From CAZFGK01 sp964518635 (GTDB taxonomy: Bacteria > Zixibacteria > MSB-5A5 > GN15 > FEB-12), in NCBI GenBank assembly GCA_964518635.1, contig CAZFGK010000025.1, forward strand, positions 1 to 33,660: a stretch of DNA of 33,660 nucleotides, read 5' to 3'. The position numbers and the translations under genes are program-made. Positions 14,635 to 22,998 of the stretch are shown one piece after another. Position 1 is the first letter of the stretch. Each line of letters begins with the position of its first letter. A model generated the notes under the pieces. That model did not search any database. It saw only the letters and a program-made list of their open reading frames with translations, and was not told where the DNA came from.

Positions 14635-17600
14635 ATGCTGAAAAGACTCACGACAGCAGTGCTCGCACTGGCGTTTTTGATGACGCTGGTGGGAACTGCA
14701 GTTTCAGGTCCGGACGGTGACGCAACCTTTCGTCCACTTGTGAAGCAATCAAATGAACAAGTGAGTACAAAGGCGAAATCATTGCTCGGCTACACCCCGT
14801 TGGCTAACAAGCTGACTCCGGCCCAGTTGGGTGCTGTCAAAACAACAGTACCACATGGCGGTAGCGGACCATCCGCTCCGAATGCTCCGGATACGACTGC
14901 TTGCTATCTGACGAACTACTACGACGTGGCGACCTGTTTCGACTTTACGCATACAGCGTTGGGCGGAACTCGCACCCGTCGGTCAATGATGTTTGACGTT
15001 ACGGCATCGCACACGGCAACTGTTACAGGAGCATATGCTTGGCTGTACAAGTGCAACGGTGCTGGCGTAACTCCAGTCAATGTGGCAATTGAAGTTTGGT
15101 CGGATGTTGGTGGATTACCAAGTACCTTGCTCAATCGGACCCTCGTCTCAATTCCGGACGGGACGGTTGGCAGTGGTGCGTATGTGTATCTACCACTTTC
15201 TTCATCTGTAATTGTTCCTGGATCGAATTTCCACATTGCGCTCGGTGCGGATACAACCGCTCCAGCAACGGACACGATTCGCTTTGGTTCTGATGATGGT
15301 GCAAACACTACCGCAGATCCTTGCGCATCCGCGACTCCGTCTGAACGCAGTACGTTGTTTACAGCGGCGAGTGGAATTTGGCGTCGTTCAACGCTGGTTT
15401 TTGTCCAGCCGTTCGACCCAAACTTCGATATCGTCGCTGAATTCTGCGAAGCGTACAGCTCTTGCTATGTGAACACCCCGTTCACTGGCAGTGTCTTCGT
15501 ATGGCAGGTTCCTGATCCGGCATGGTCAACTGCACAAGTATTGAATGGCTTCGGACAGCGCTTCGTTGCGGATGGTCCGGAAACCCTCAAGAATGTGCGT
15601 GTTCGCCACTTCACAGATCCGGCAATCGGCTTCCCAGGTCAGACCTTTTATAGCCCAGCCAGCACCAACGGCGTTACCGTTGAAGTCTGGTCGGATTCTG
15701 CTGGCAGCATCGATGTTAGCTCAGGTCCATTGGCGACTTCAACTGTCCCCGGTGGTATCGCAACTATCTATCCGCTGACAGGAAATCTCGTCCCGGGTGT
15801 TGATCGTATCGACGTGCCGTTCAATCTTGTCGTTCTCGGTCCCTACCATGTGACCGTGAAGATGACGTCGAACAGCACTGCCGACGGTCAGATCTGGCTT
15901 GCAACTGACAACTTTGTATCAAACCCGCATGTGGGCGGCTCAGCCAACTTTGTTGCTCCTGATCCAAACTGGGCGAAGTTTGAAAACTCAGTCACCTGGA
16001 CGACAGACATCGGCGGCGGAACTCCGCAGCAGGGTGCCTTCTTTGTCCAGCTTGATCTGTGCAGAGATGAGTTCACAGTTTGCGATAACGAAGTTCTTTA
16101 TGGCCCTTCCGAAGCCACTGGTATCTTTGGCATCGGAAGCAATCTCATCGCCCAGCGTGTAACAGGGTTGGCCGTTAATCGTGTCGAAAAAGTCCGCTTC
16201 CAGCTTTGGGACACCACGGTTACGACCTCGCTCGCACTGGTCCTGCGTGGCGATACTGCAGCTCCAGGCCCGGTTGTGTATTCTCAGCCGCTGGTTGCTA
16301 GCGCCCTGTCATACTATCCTGGGTGGAACGAAGTAGTAATCCCCGGTGGTTACCAGGTTGCAGGTGATTTCTTTGTTGGCCTGAGTGATGCCAGCGGATC
16401 CCCGGGCAACATCGGCTACCTCGGTAATAACGATGCTATGGTAAATGGCGGTGGCTATTACTATAGCTCAGGTGCATCACTTTGGCGTCCGATGGGCTTT
16501 GCCTTCGCTGGCTATGGCAATTGGATGTTCGAAGTCGAATTCTGCGCCATTCCGTTTGACGAACGCACCTGTGCTCCGGACGCCAATTGGGCGACCCGTG
16601 GTCATGACTTCCAGCGCACGAGCGCTTCTGGTCTGGCTCTCGGTGACGCCTATTGCGACCTGAACCAGGGCTGGACGTACGAACACCCGACTCAGCCGAT
16701 GAACGTTGGCTCCGCGCCGACGATTCACAATGGTCGTGTGTATGCTGCATTTGGTAACGAGTACAATATTCTTGACCTCGCTACCGGCGCAGTTCTCGAT
16801 GTCATCAACTCCGCTGATAACAGCGCGATTCTCAACAACCTTCGCTGCGCCCCGACGGTCGCAACGATTCTTGACACTGCTGGTGCCCCGCAGACGTACA
16901 TGTACATCGGTGGCGGCGCTGGTAACTCGGTACTCTGTTTCGACGTCGATGTCCTCCCTGCCACTTTGGTCTGGGTTGCTCGCCCGACAAACGCCTACCT
17001 TGGTCATACCGCAATCGGCGGTATGCGCTATGCAACCTTTGTCATCGCAACCCAGGCAGACACCGCCGGCGCTCCAGTAGCCAACCGTGAAGTGCTCTAC
17101 TTTGGTGACGATGCCGGTAAGGTCTTTGCCGCGCGTGCCAACAATGGCTCGCCGTTCACACCGTTCGACGGTGGTGGCGTTGCCTACACGCCGTTTGTGA
17201 CTGGTCAGCCGGTCACCACTTCGGGTTCGACCGACGGTGTCCGTTATTTCTCTGCTGGTCTCCCCGTCGCCGGTAACGGCGATGTGTTTGCCATCAATCT
17301 CGCAGACGGAACGCTTGCATGGCGTCTCTCTGTTGCACAGGGTCTGCAGGGCGCGACGCTCTACCCGGCCGCTGGCGCAGTAGAAACATTCTTCATGCCA
17401 GTTGCAGTCGATCTTGCGGGCGGAAATGCGTACATCAATTCACAGATGGCCGCATCACTCGGTTCGCAGTTCCCGATGGACGGCGTGTTCTACACGATGA
17501 ACAATGCGACCGGTGTGGCAACGCTCCCGGCTCGTACATCTGTGCGTTCGCAGCTCGTCAACATCATGGTCGATCAGAATGCATTGTATGTTCCGGGCCT

Positions 17601-19869
17601 TTCGAACTGGGGAGCCCCGCCGCTTGGTGGTGTGCTGCTTGGTTTCAACAAGGTCACCAATGCACTTCTCTACGCCACGCAGGCAGTCAACCTCGCCTCC
17701 TTCGTCAATGGTGGATTCTACCAGGCGGAAGGTGTGTTGACCTGCGAAACCGGTTCTGCTGACCTCATCCTCATCGGTGATGGTGGCGGTTACCTTGGTG
17801 TCTTCAATGCCGACAACGGCAATCTCTTCTACTATCGTCGTATCGATTACACCTTCTCCGCTGGTGGCCCAAATGGCGCCCGTGGCTCGGCAATCGGTGC
17901 GGATACCGCTGGTGTGACCCACTATGTGTTGGGTGCAGCTTTCGGTACTCTGTTCGATTTCAAGAAGGGTGCTGATCGCGCTCGTCTGCAGATCATTACC
18001 GCTGCGGCCACCAAGCCGGTGCCGTTCGGTTCTCCTGCCGACACGATCATTGCATTCGAAGACATGTACTGGAATGCTGGTTGCACTCCGTTGACCGTCA
18101 GCTTGAAAGCCAACACGACCTCCAATGGGTCGACTCCGCTGGCCAAGAAGCATGAAGTCACCGTTGTTCGTGACGGCGTCCAGGATATGGCTTCCTCCAT
18201 CGCCGGTCGTTTGACCGACAATGGTTTCAGCTTCAAGTCTGAAGGTACCATGCTCGCCTCCGGCGAACTGACTACCGAAGTCGAAATGGATCGTAACAAC
18301 TTCACCCCGCGTGTTCGTGGTAGCCAAGCCGCTCTGGCGACTCCGGCCTTCCTGAACGAGCAGGGTGTGTACACTGGAAACGTCTTCGATCCGAACACCG
18401 GTTCGATCGTGACCGCTCCGGGGGACACGTCTGAAATCCGCGTCCATGTCAATGGACCGCTTATCAACCGTGGACCGCAGATCTTCTTTGTGACCTTCGA
18501 TGTTCACAATGATCCTGATTATTATCTGGATGACAATTCTACCGATCCGGAAGTGGTACTCACTCTCGTCGGTGGCTGTCTCGTTGACACGACCTACCTC
18601 AACTTCGGTGCAGGTTCTGCCAACACTCAGATCGTCTGGAACATGGGCCGTTGGGCTGACGGTGACGTCAACAACCCACACGGTATCGACATCGATGGTG
18701 ACGACGCCTCGGTCTTCCAGGGCGGATACATGTACGGTATCACCCAGAAGCGTATCGCAATGAACTTCGACAACTGGTCGGGCGGCGGAACTGAAGCCGA
18801 CGACTGGATTTCGATGCAGGCCGATCCGAACTTCTGTGATAACGAGTGCAAACCCGCTCTTTCCACTGGTATTTCGCTTCCTGCGATCACTACCAATGGT
18901 ATCGCCTACACCCCAGTGACTGGTAACCTCGTCTGCAAGACCTACATCGACTCGGTGCAGAACTTCGACGTTGGTGGCGGTGACTGGCAGTGGGCATTTG
19001 GTGGTGGCGTAACTGCCGCTGCTCCGTTCGATAACGATTCGACCATCGGTCTTACTGTCAGCACCCGCACCGTTGGTGTGACTGACGCTCCGGCCGCTGC
19101 GAACGTTATGATCGGTGGTTCTTCAGTGAACGCCCTCAATCAGGGTACCATCGAAGTCATGGAATTCACCAATCGTAACGCCACACCGGTGAACAATTGG
19201 AAATTCTGGACGATGTTGGATTACGACATTGGTAACGACACCGCGTTGCTTGACTTCAATGCCTCAACGGCATGGTCGGCTTCAACCGGTACGAGCAATG
19301 TCGCTTGGGGTATGATCAAGCTTCCGTTCGGCTGCGGCTATGCGCCAATGAAGAACGTGTACGCAATCGATGCCAACCAGGCACAGTTCAACAACTCGTT
19401 GACTGACCCGATCTACTTTGACTCTTGCTACACCAAGTATGCATCCCTCCCGGCTGGAACTGCTTCCGGTCATGCGGTTGTTACTGGCGCAGCAGATCAG
19501 GAATCTCAGTTCACCATCGCTGAAAACAATTTCGGACCGAACGGCACCTATGAAATAGCTGTCGTGAACTTCCGTATTGCCGGCGTTGGCCCTGCAAAGG
19601 GATACACCGACTGGGAAGCAATGGCGAACATGTACAACAAGTTCGCTGGCTTCGGTCGTGGTGATGTCAACAATGATAACGTCACGAACCTTTCTGACAT
19701 TATCTATCTGGCCGACTTCATCAACTTTGGTGGAAAACCCGGTCCGATACCGTTCGCTCACCTCGGTGACGTGAACATTGATAATTCGACGAACATCGGC
19801 GACGTTACCTACCTGATTAACTACTACTTCAACTACGGGCCATGCCCGCTGGGTGAATTCGAGTTCTAG
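14635..19869 (+). CDS. Giant secreted dockerin protein with jelly-roll-like repeats and PQQ-like propeller
   Basis: The 1744-residue product starts with a signal peptide (KRLTTAVLALAFLMTLVGTAVSG). Residues of about 85-640 contain three similar beta-rich units of ~190 residues, ending in FDIVAEFC, FVQLDLC and FEVEFC. They share VEVWSD-type strands and look like bacterial jelly-roll/choice-of-anchor domains. About 644-1145 resembles a PQQ-type beta-propeller (WATRGHDFQRT, APTIHNGRVYAAFG, FAINLADGTLAWRL). A further beta-rich region follows. The end is a type I dockerin (about 1672-1735) with two calcium-loop repeats, GDVNNDNVTNLSDIIYLADF and GDVNIDNSTNIGDVTYLINY. Dockerins bind cohesins, but none is present in the window. 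The start has a strong SD (AAGGAGG, 14622-14628). No enzyme active site was recognised. Confidence 0.87.
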   Translation: MLKRLTTAVLALAFLMTLVGTAVSGPDGDATFRPLVKQSNEQVSTKAKSLLGYTPLANKLTPAQLGAVKTTVPHGGSGPSAPNAPDTTACYLTNYYDVATCFDFTHTALGGTRTRRSMMFDVTASHTATVTGAYAWLYKCNGAGVTPVNVAIEVWSDVGGLPSTLLNRTLVSIPDGTVGSGAYVYLPLSSSVIVPGSNFHIALGADTTAPATDTIRFGSDDGANTTADPCASATPSERSTLFTAASGIWRRSTLVFVQPFDPNFDIVAEFCEAYSSCYVNTPFTGSVFVWQVPDPAWSTAQVLNGFGQRFVADGPETLKNVRVRHFTDPAIGFPGQTFYSPASTNGVTVEVWSDSAGSIDVSSGPLATSTVPGGIATIYPLTGNLVPGVDRIDVPFNLVVLGPYHVTVKMTSNSTADGQIWLATDNFVSNPHVGGSANFVAPDPNWAKFENSVTWTTDIGGGTPQQGAFFVQLDLCRDEFTVCDNEVLYGPSEATGIFGIGSNLIAQRVTGLAVNRVEKVRFQLWDTTVTTSLALVLRGDTAAPGPVVYSQPLVASALSYYPGWNEVVIPGGYQVAGDFFVGLSDASGSPGNIGYLGNNDAMVNGGGYYYSSGASLWRPMGFAFAGYGNWMFEVEFCAIPFDERTCAPDANWATRGHDFQRTSASGLALGDAYCDLNQGWTYEHPTQPMNVGSAPTIHNGRVYAAFGNEYNILDLATGAVLDVINSADNSAILNNLRCAPTVATILDTAGAPQTYMYIGGGAGNSVLCFDVDVLPATLVWVARPTNAYLGHTAIGGMRYATFVIATQADTAGAPVANREVLYFGDDAGKVFAARANNGSPFTPFDGGGVAYTPFVTGQPVTTSGSTDGVRYFSAGLPVAGNGDVFAINLADGTLAWRLSVAQGLQGATLYPAAGAVETFFMPVAVDLAGGNAYINSQMAASLGSQFPMDGVFYTMNNATGVATLPARTSVRSQLVNIMVDQNALYVPGLSNWGAPPLGGVLLGFNKVTNALLYATQAVNLASFVNGGFYQAEGVLTCETGSADLILIGDGGGYLGVFNADNGNLFYYRRIDYTFSAGGPNGARGSAIGADTAGVTHYVLGAAFGTLFDFKKGADRARLQIITAAATKPVPFGSPADTIIAFEDMYWNAGCTPLTVSLKANTTSNGSTPLAKKHEVTVVRDGVQDMASSIAGRLTDNGFSFKSEGTMLASGELTTEVEMDRNNFTPRVRGSQAALATPAFLNEQGVYTGNVFDPNTGSIVTAPGDTSEIRVHVNGPLINRGPQIFFVTFDVHNDPDYYLDDNSTDPEVVLTLVGGCLVDTTYLNFGAGSANTQIVWNMGRWADGDVNNPHGIDIDGDDASVFQGGYMYGITQKRIAMNFDNWSGGGTEADDWISMQADPNFCDNECKPALSTGISLPAITTNGIAYTPVTGNLVCKTYIDSVQNFDVGGGDWQWAFGGGVTAAAPFDNDSTIGLTVSTRTVGVTDAPAAANVMIGGSSVNALNQGTIEVMEFTNRNATPVNNWKFWTMLDYDIGNDTALLDFNASTAWSASTGTSNVAWGMIKLPFGCGYAPMKNVYAIDANQAQFNNSLTDPIYFDSCYTKYASLPAGTASGHAVVTGAADQESQFTIAENNFGPNGTYEIAVVNFRIAGVGPAKGYTDWEAMANMYNKFAGFGRGDVNNDNVTNLSDIIYLADFINFGGKPGPIPFAHLGDVNIDNSTNIGDVTYLINYYFNYGPCPLGEFEF

Positions 19870-19906
19870 TCAGGCACGTCTTCGGACGTTCTGAAAACGC
19901 ACCTTC

Positions 19907-19943
19907 AACCGCGGCGACCATCCGGTCGCCGCGGTTCTTTTTT
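19907..19943 (+). terminator. Rho-independent terminator
   Basis: A perfect 13-bp stem (AACCGCGGCGACC with GGTCGCCGCGGTT), loop ATCC and CTTTTTT end the dockerin-protein transcript. This is the strongest hairpin terminator in the window. Confidence 0.93.
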
Positions 19944-19990
19944 CACCAATTCTGCATGCACCATTATCACTCATCATCTATCTTGACGTA

Positions 19991-21199
19991 ATGTCTGACC
20001 ACTCGCAACAACCCGCCGACTCCTTCACTTCATCGAGTGAGCAGCTTGATCCGCTGGTCGCTGATCTTGAGCCGGTGTATGTCGATTTGTATGCACTCGA
20101 TGGATGGTTCGCGCAGGAGAAGCGGGTGATTCTCTCGTTGCGAAGAAAAATCCTCTCACCAAAAGCGGACATTCTTCTGCAGGAACGATTGAAAACGCTC
20201 GGTTATACATTCCGCCTCACTCCGGGGGAAACTCAGATCGCCCTGACTATTGAGCGTGATCGGAAAGAGCCATTCCCGACACTGAATCTGGTTCTCTTCC
20301 TGCTGACTATCTGCAGCGTCTACTTTGTCCCAATTTTCACTCGGCAGATTGGAATGCTGAGTATTGAAATGTTGCCGGAAGAGCTGCGTGCACCTCAGGG
20401 GTTCTGGGAGGGGATTCAGCAACTTGGAGCCGCGATTCAGGCATCGATACCCGGCGTGACTCGCGCAATACAGAATGGAGAAGGGATATTTTTTACTCTC
20501 GCCCTTCTCTCAATTCTTGTCACGCATGAATTCGGTCACTACATCGCCGGTCGCAGGCGAAAACTCGTAACGAGCTGGCCCTATTTTATTCCCGCGCCGA
20601 ATCTGATCGGCACCTTCGGCGCGATTATCAAAGCGAAGTCCCCTTTTCGTAACAGGCGCGACTTGATCGAAGTCGGCGCAGCAGGCCCTATTGCCGGATG
20701 GATTGTTGCGGTCGCATGGCTACTGTACGGACTTACCACCAGTCATATTGTCGCGCAAGCTGAACTGACTCCGGCGATGATGGCTTTCTCTCTCGAAGGG
20801 GAATCGATCCTGATGAAATTCTTCGCACCAATATTATTGGGCAGCCCACCGGATGGATCATTCTATCTTCTGAGTGAAGCCGCATTCGCCGGATGGGTTG
20901 GGTTGCTGGTCACCGCATTGAATCTCATTCCGATTGGCTCAATGGATGGCGGGCATATCTTGTATGGCGCATTTGGAAAGATGCAGCATCGACTCGCCGT
21001 CGTGGCGATTGTCGGACTACTCTTTCTTGGATTTCTCTCACCGATCTGGTGGTTTTACGGAACGATTGGATTGCTCTTCGGGCTCACTCATCCGCCGACA
21101 TTGAACGACAATCAGCCCCTCACGACGGCAACGAAAGTAATGGCGATCATTTCACTGATCATCATGATCTTCTCTTTTACGCCAGTACCGTTCCGCTAA
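19991..21199 (+). CDS. Site-2-protease family (M50) membrane metalloprotease, EGY-like
   Basis: The 402-residue product is a polytopic membrane zinc protease that would cut substrates within or near the membrane. The zinc motif HEFGH is at residues 179-183, in a hydrophobic segment. The following KLVTSWPYFIPAPNLIGTFGA and GAAGPIAGW motifs match the EGY/S2P subgroup. The third metal ligand is likely D319 in NLIPIGSMDGGHI. A cytoplasmic N-terminal domain of about 95 residues precedes the first helix (about 97-115), and further helices continue to the C-terminus. No clear SD is seen before the ATG. S2P proteases often process anti-sigma factors; the RskA-type protein at 4936 would be a logical but unproven substrate. 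The 3' end overlaps the convergent gene by 23 nt. Confidence 0.92.
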   Translation: MSDHSQQPADSFTSSSEQLDPLVADLEPVYVDLYALDGWFAQEKRVILSLRRKILSPKADILLQERLKTLGYTFRLTPGETQIALTIERDRKEPFPTLNLVLFLLTICSVYFVPIFTRQIGMLSIEMLPEELRAPQGFWEGIQQLGAAIQASIPGVTRAIQNGEGIFFTLALLSILVTHEFGHYIAGRRRKLVTSWPYFIPAPNLIGTFGAIIKAKSPFRNRRDLIEVGAAGPIAGWIVAVAWLLYGLTTSHIVAQAELTPAMMAFSLEGESILMKFFAPILLGSPPDGSFYLLSEAAFAGWVGLLVTALNLIPIGSMDGGHILYGAFGKMQHRLAVVAIVGLLFLGFLSPIWWFYGTIGLLFGLTHPPTLNDNQPLTTATKVMAIISLIIMIFSFTPVPFR

Positions 21200-22688
21200 G
21201 CAGTTCCTGAAGTGTCCCCGTAAGATCCAGCGGTCGCCCATAGAGTTCATCAAGATCAATTTCCTGATTGGTCAGCACGCCAACAAACAAATCAACCATC
21301 TGTGGATCGAATTGCTTTCCACGTGCCGCAAGTATTTCTCTGATCGCAACATCAGCCCCGGCACCGGGACGATACGGACGATCAGAGAGTATCGCATCAA
21401 ACGTATCGACCACCGCAAGTAATCTACCCTCTATAGGAATGCTGTTGCCAGCTAATCCATACGGATAGCCGCCACCATCGAATCGTTCATGATGTGCGAT
21501 CACATACGGAGACGCTGAAACCAAGAGATCAACATGATTGATGATCTTCAGCCCAATCAACGGATGCCGCTGCATGATCTCCCGCTCTTCCGGTGTCAGT
21601 TTGCCGCGCTTATTGAGAACTGCATCCGGTACTCCGATTTTCCCGATATCATGCAGGGTGCAACCAACGACGAGATTTTCGAGTCGACGTTCTGACCAGC
21701 CGAGCCGTCTGGCAAGTCGCTCCGCCAGTCTAGTCACGCGGTCAGTGTGTCCTGCGGTATAGGAATCGCGAGCTTCAATCGAATTTGCGAGTGCCTTGAT
21801 CGCCTGCAGATAAGAAATCCGTACATCCTGGTACAGCTGCTGATTGGCAATCGTAGCGGCCATCGCTCCGGCCAGAACCGAAATGACATCAAGCACCCCT
21901 TGCCTGATCTGCGAACTTTGTTTGTGCACCAGTGCGGTAATGACGCCGAAGAGCGTTGTTTTGAATACGAGCGGCTTGACTATCAGTGTTCGCGGCAAAG
22001 AATCAGCTTCAAGCTGATACACCACCGGTCGGGTACCGCGAGTAATTTCTGATTTCTGAAAAAGTCTCTCGTCCATCACCGCAAGGATATCTTCGCTGAA
22101 TCGTGCAATATGATGTCTGCGGACAACAGTGCGCTCATCAGGATCAAGTTCGAGATAGCCGACCGCCTGCGCACCAGTCTCGGCCTGCAATGACAGCAAT
22201 ACCTGTCGTACATACTGATCTACGTTTCCAGAAAGCTCCATCGAGCTGGTCGCTTTCAGGAATTGAAGCTGCCCAAGCAGACTCATGTTCTCTTTCTGCA
22301 TCTGATGATGGGTCATGGCACGAGAAAGAGTCGCGAGTAGTGTCTCATGGCTGAACGGCTTGACCAGAAAGTCATACGCCCCGCCTGTGAAACCACTAAT
22401 GGTAAGTTCGACACTCGGATTTCCCGTCATGAGTAGGACCGTCAGTTCAGGGTAGCTCTCGCGCACAGTTGCGAGTAATTGGAGCCCGCTTTCCTCTCCG
22501 AGATAGATATCAGAAAGGAGGCAATCGAATTCCCGCTGTTCCAGAGCATGGAGTGCTTTCGGAATCGAATTCGCGATCTCGATCTGCCAGTCACGTTCCG
22601 GCAGAAGACTCATGATCAACTGCGAGATTTCCGGATGGTCATCGACGATGAGAAGATGGTGTCGCTGCGATTGCTGAGTAGTTGGCAT
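21177..22688 (-). CDS. Response regulator: receiver, GAF-like, HD-GYP phosphodiesterase
   Basis: The 503-residue cytoplasmic protein has three parts. The receiver domain (about 10-125) has the acidic pair D16/D17 in LLIVDDHPE, phosphoacceptor D60 in LLSDIYLG and K110 in FLVKPF. A GAF-like domain covers about 150-285 (YVRQVLLSLQAETGAQAVGYLE). The HD-GYP domain (about 290-490) carries GHTDRVTRLAERLA, H346-D347 in CTLHDIGKIGVPD, and HHERFDGGGYP at 399-409. HD-GYP domains hydrolyse cyclic di-GMP, and all hallmark residues are present, so activity is expected. Phosphorylation of D60 probably controls it. No histidine kinase is adjacent. Its stop lies inside the 3' end of the M50 protease gene. Confidence 0.94.
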   Translation of the reverse strand: MPTTQQSQRHHLLIVDDHPEISQLIMSLLPERDWQIEIANSIPKALHALEQREFDCLLSDIYLGEESGLQLLATVRESYPELTVLLMTGNPSVELTISGFTGGAYDFLVKPFSHETLLATLSRAMTHHQMQKENMSLLGQLQFLKATSSMELSGNVDQYVRQVLLSLQAETGAQAVGYLELDPDERTVVRRHHIARFSEDILAVMDERLFQKSEITRGTRPVVYQLEADSLPRTLIVKPLVFKTTLFGVITALVHKQSSQIRQGVLDVISVLAGAMAATIANQQLYQDVRISYLQAIKALANSIEARDSYTAGHTDRVTRLAERLARRLGWSERRLENLVVGCTLHDIGKIGVPDAVLNKRGKLTPEEREIMQRHPLIGLKIINHVDLLVSASPYVIAHHERFDGGGYPYGLAGNSIPIEGRLLAVVDTFDAILSDRPYRPGAGADVAIREILAARGKQFDPQMVDLFVGVLTNQEIDLDELYGRPLDLTGTLQELLSGTVLA

Positions 22689-22998
22689 CTTTGTGGGAAT
22701 ATCGTCGACGAAAGGTTTCGGCTTACCAATGACGAAAAAAGTCCCGTCTCATCTGTGTATTCTGTCCGACTTACAAACAGTCGTAAATTGATACGCTTTC
22801 TTCCGAGTTATTTGCATCTGACAAGCCGAGAACTCAGAGCGAATAGAAAAAGATTCCTGTTCTTCAACGCTTCCTGTGCATGAGCTGAACAATGCCCGCT
22901 TCAGATCATTGATCGGCAAAAGATTCCAGCCGAAGGGGTCAACAGCGCGCCATTCGGTTCGATAATCCAAAGAAAAAACCCGACCACAGGAGATCAGC
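22689..22998. other. Divergent intergenic region
   Basis: These 310 nt separate the HD-GYP regulator (minus) from the second dockerin gene (plus) and must hold both promoters. I see no convincing -35/-10 pair and no repeat. The only clear signal is AGGAGA five bases before the ATG at 22999. Confidence 0.5.

Noticed and set aside
17455..18681. 408-residue minus-strand ORF
   Set aside because: It is antisense to the well-supported dockerin gene, Val/Arg/Thr-rich with no recognisable domain, and follows the codon pattern of the sense gene.
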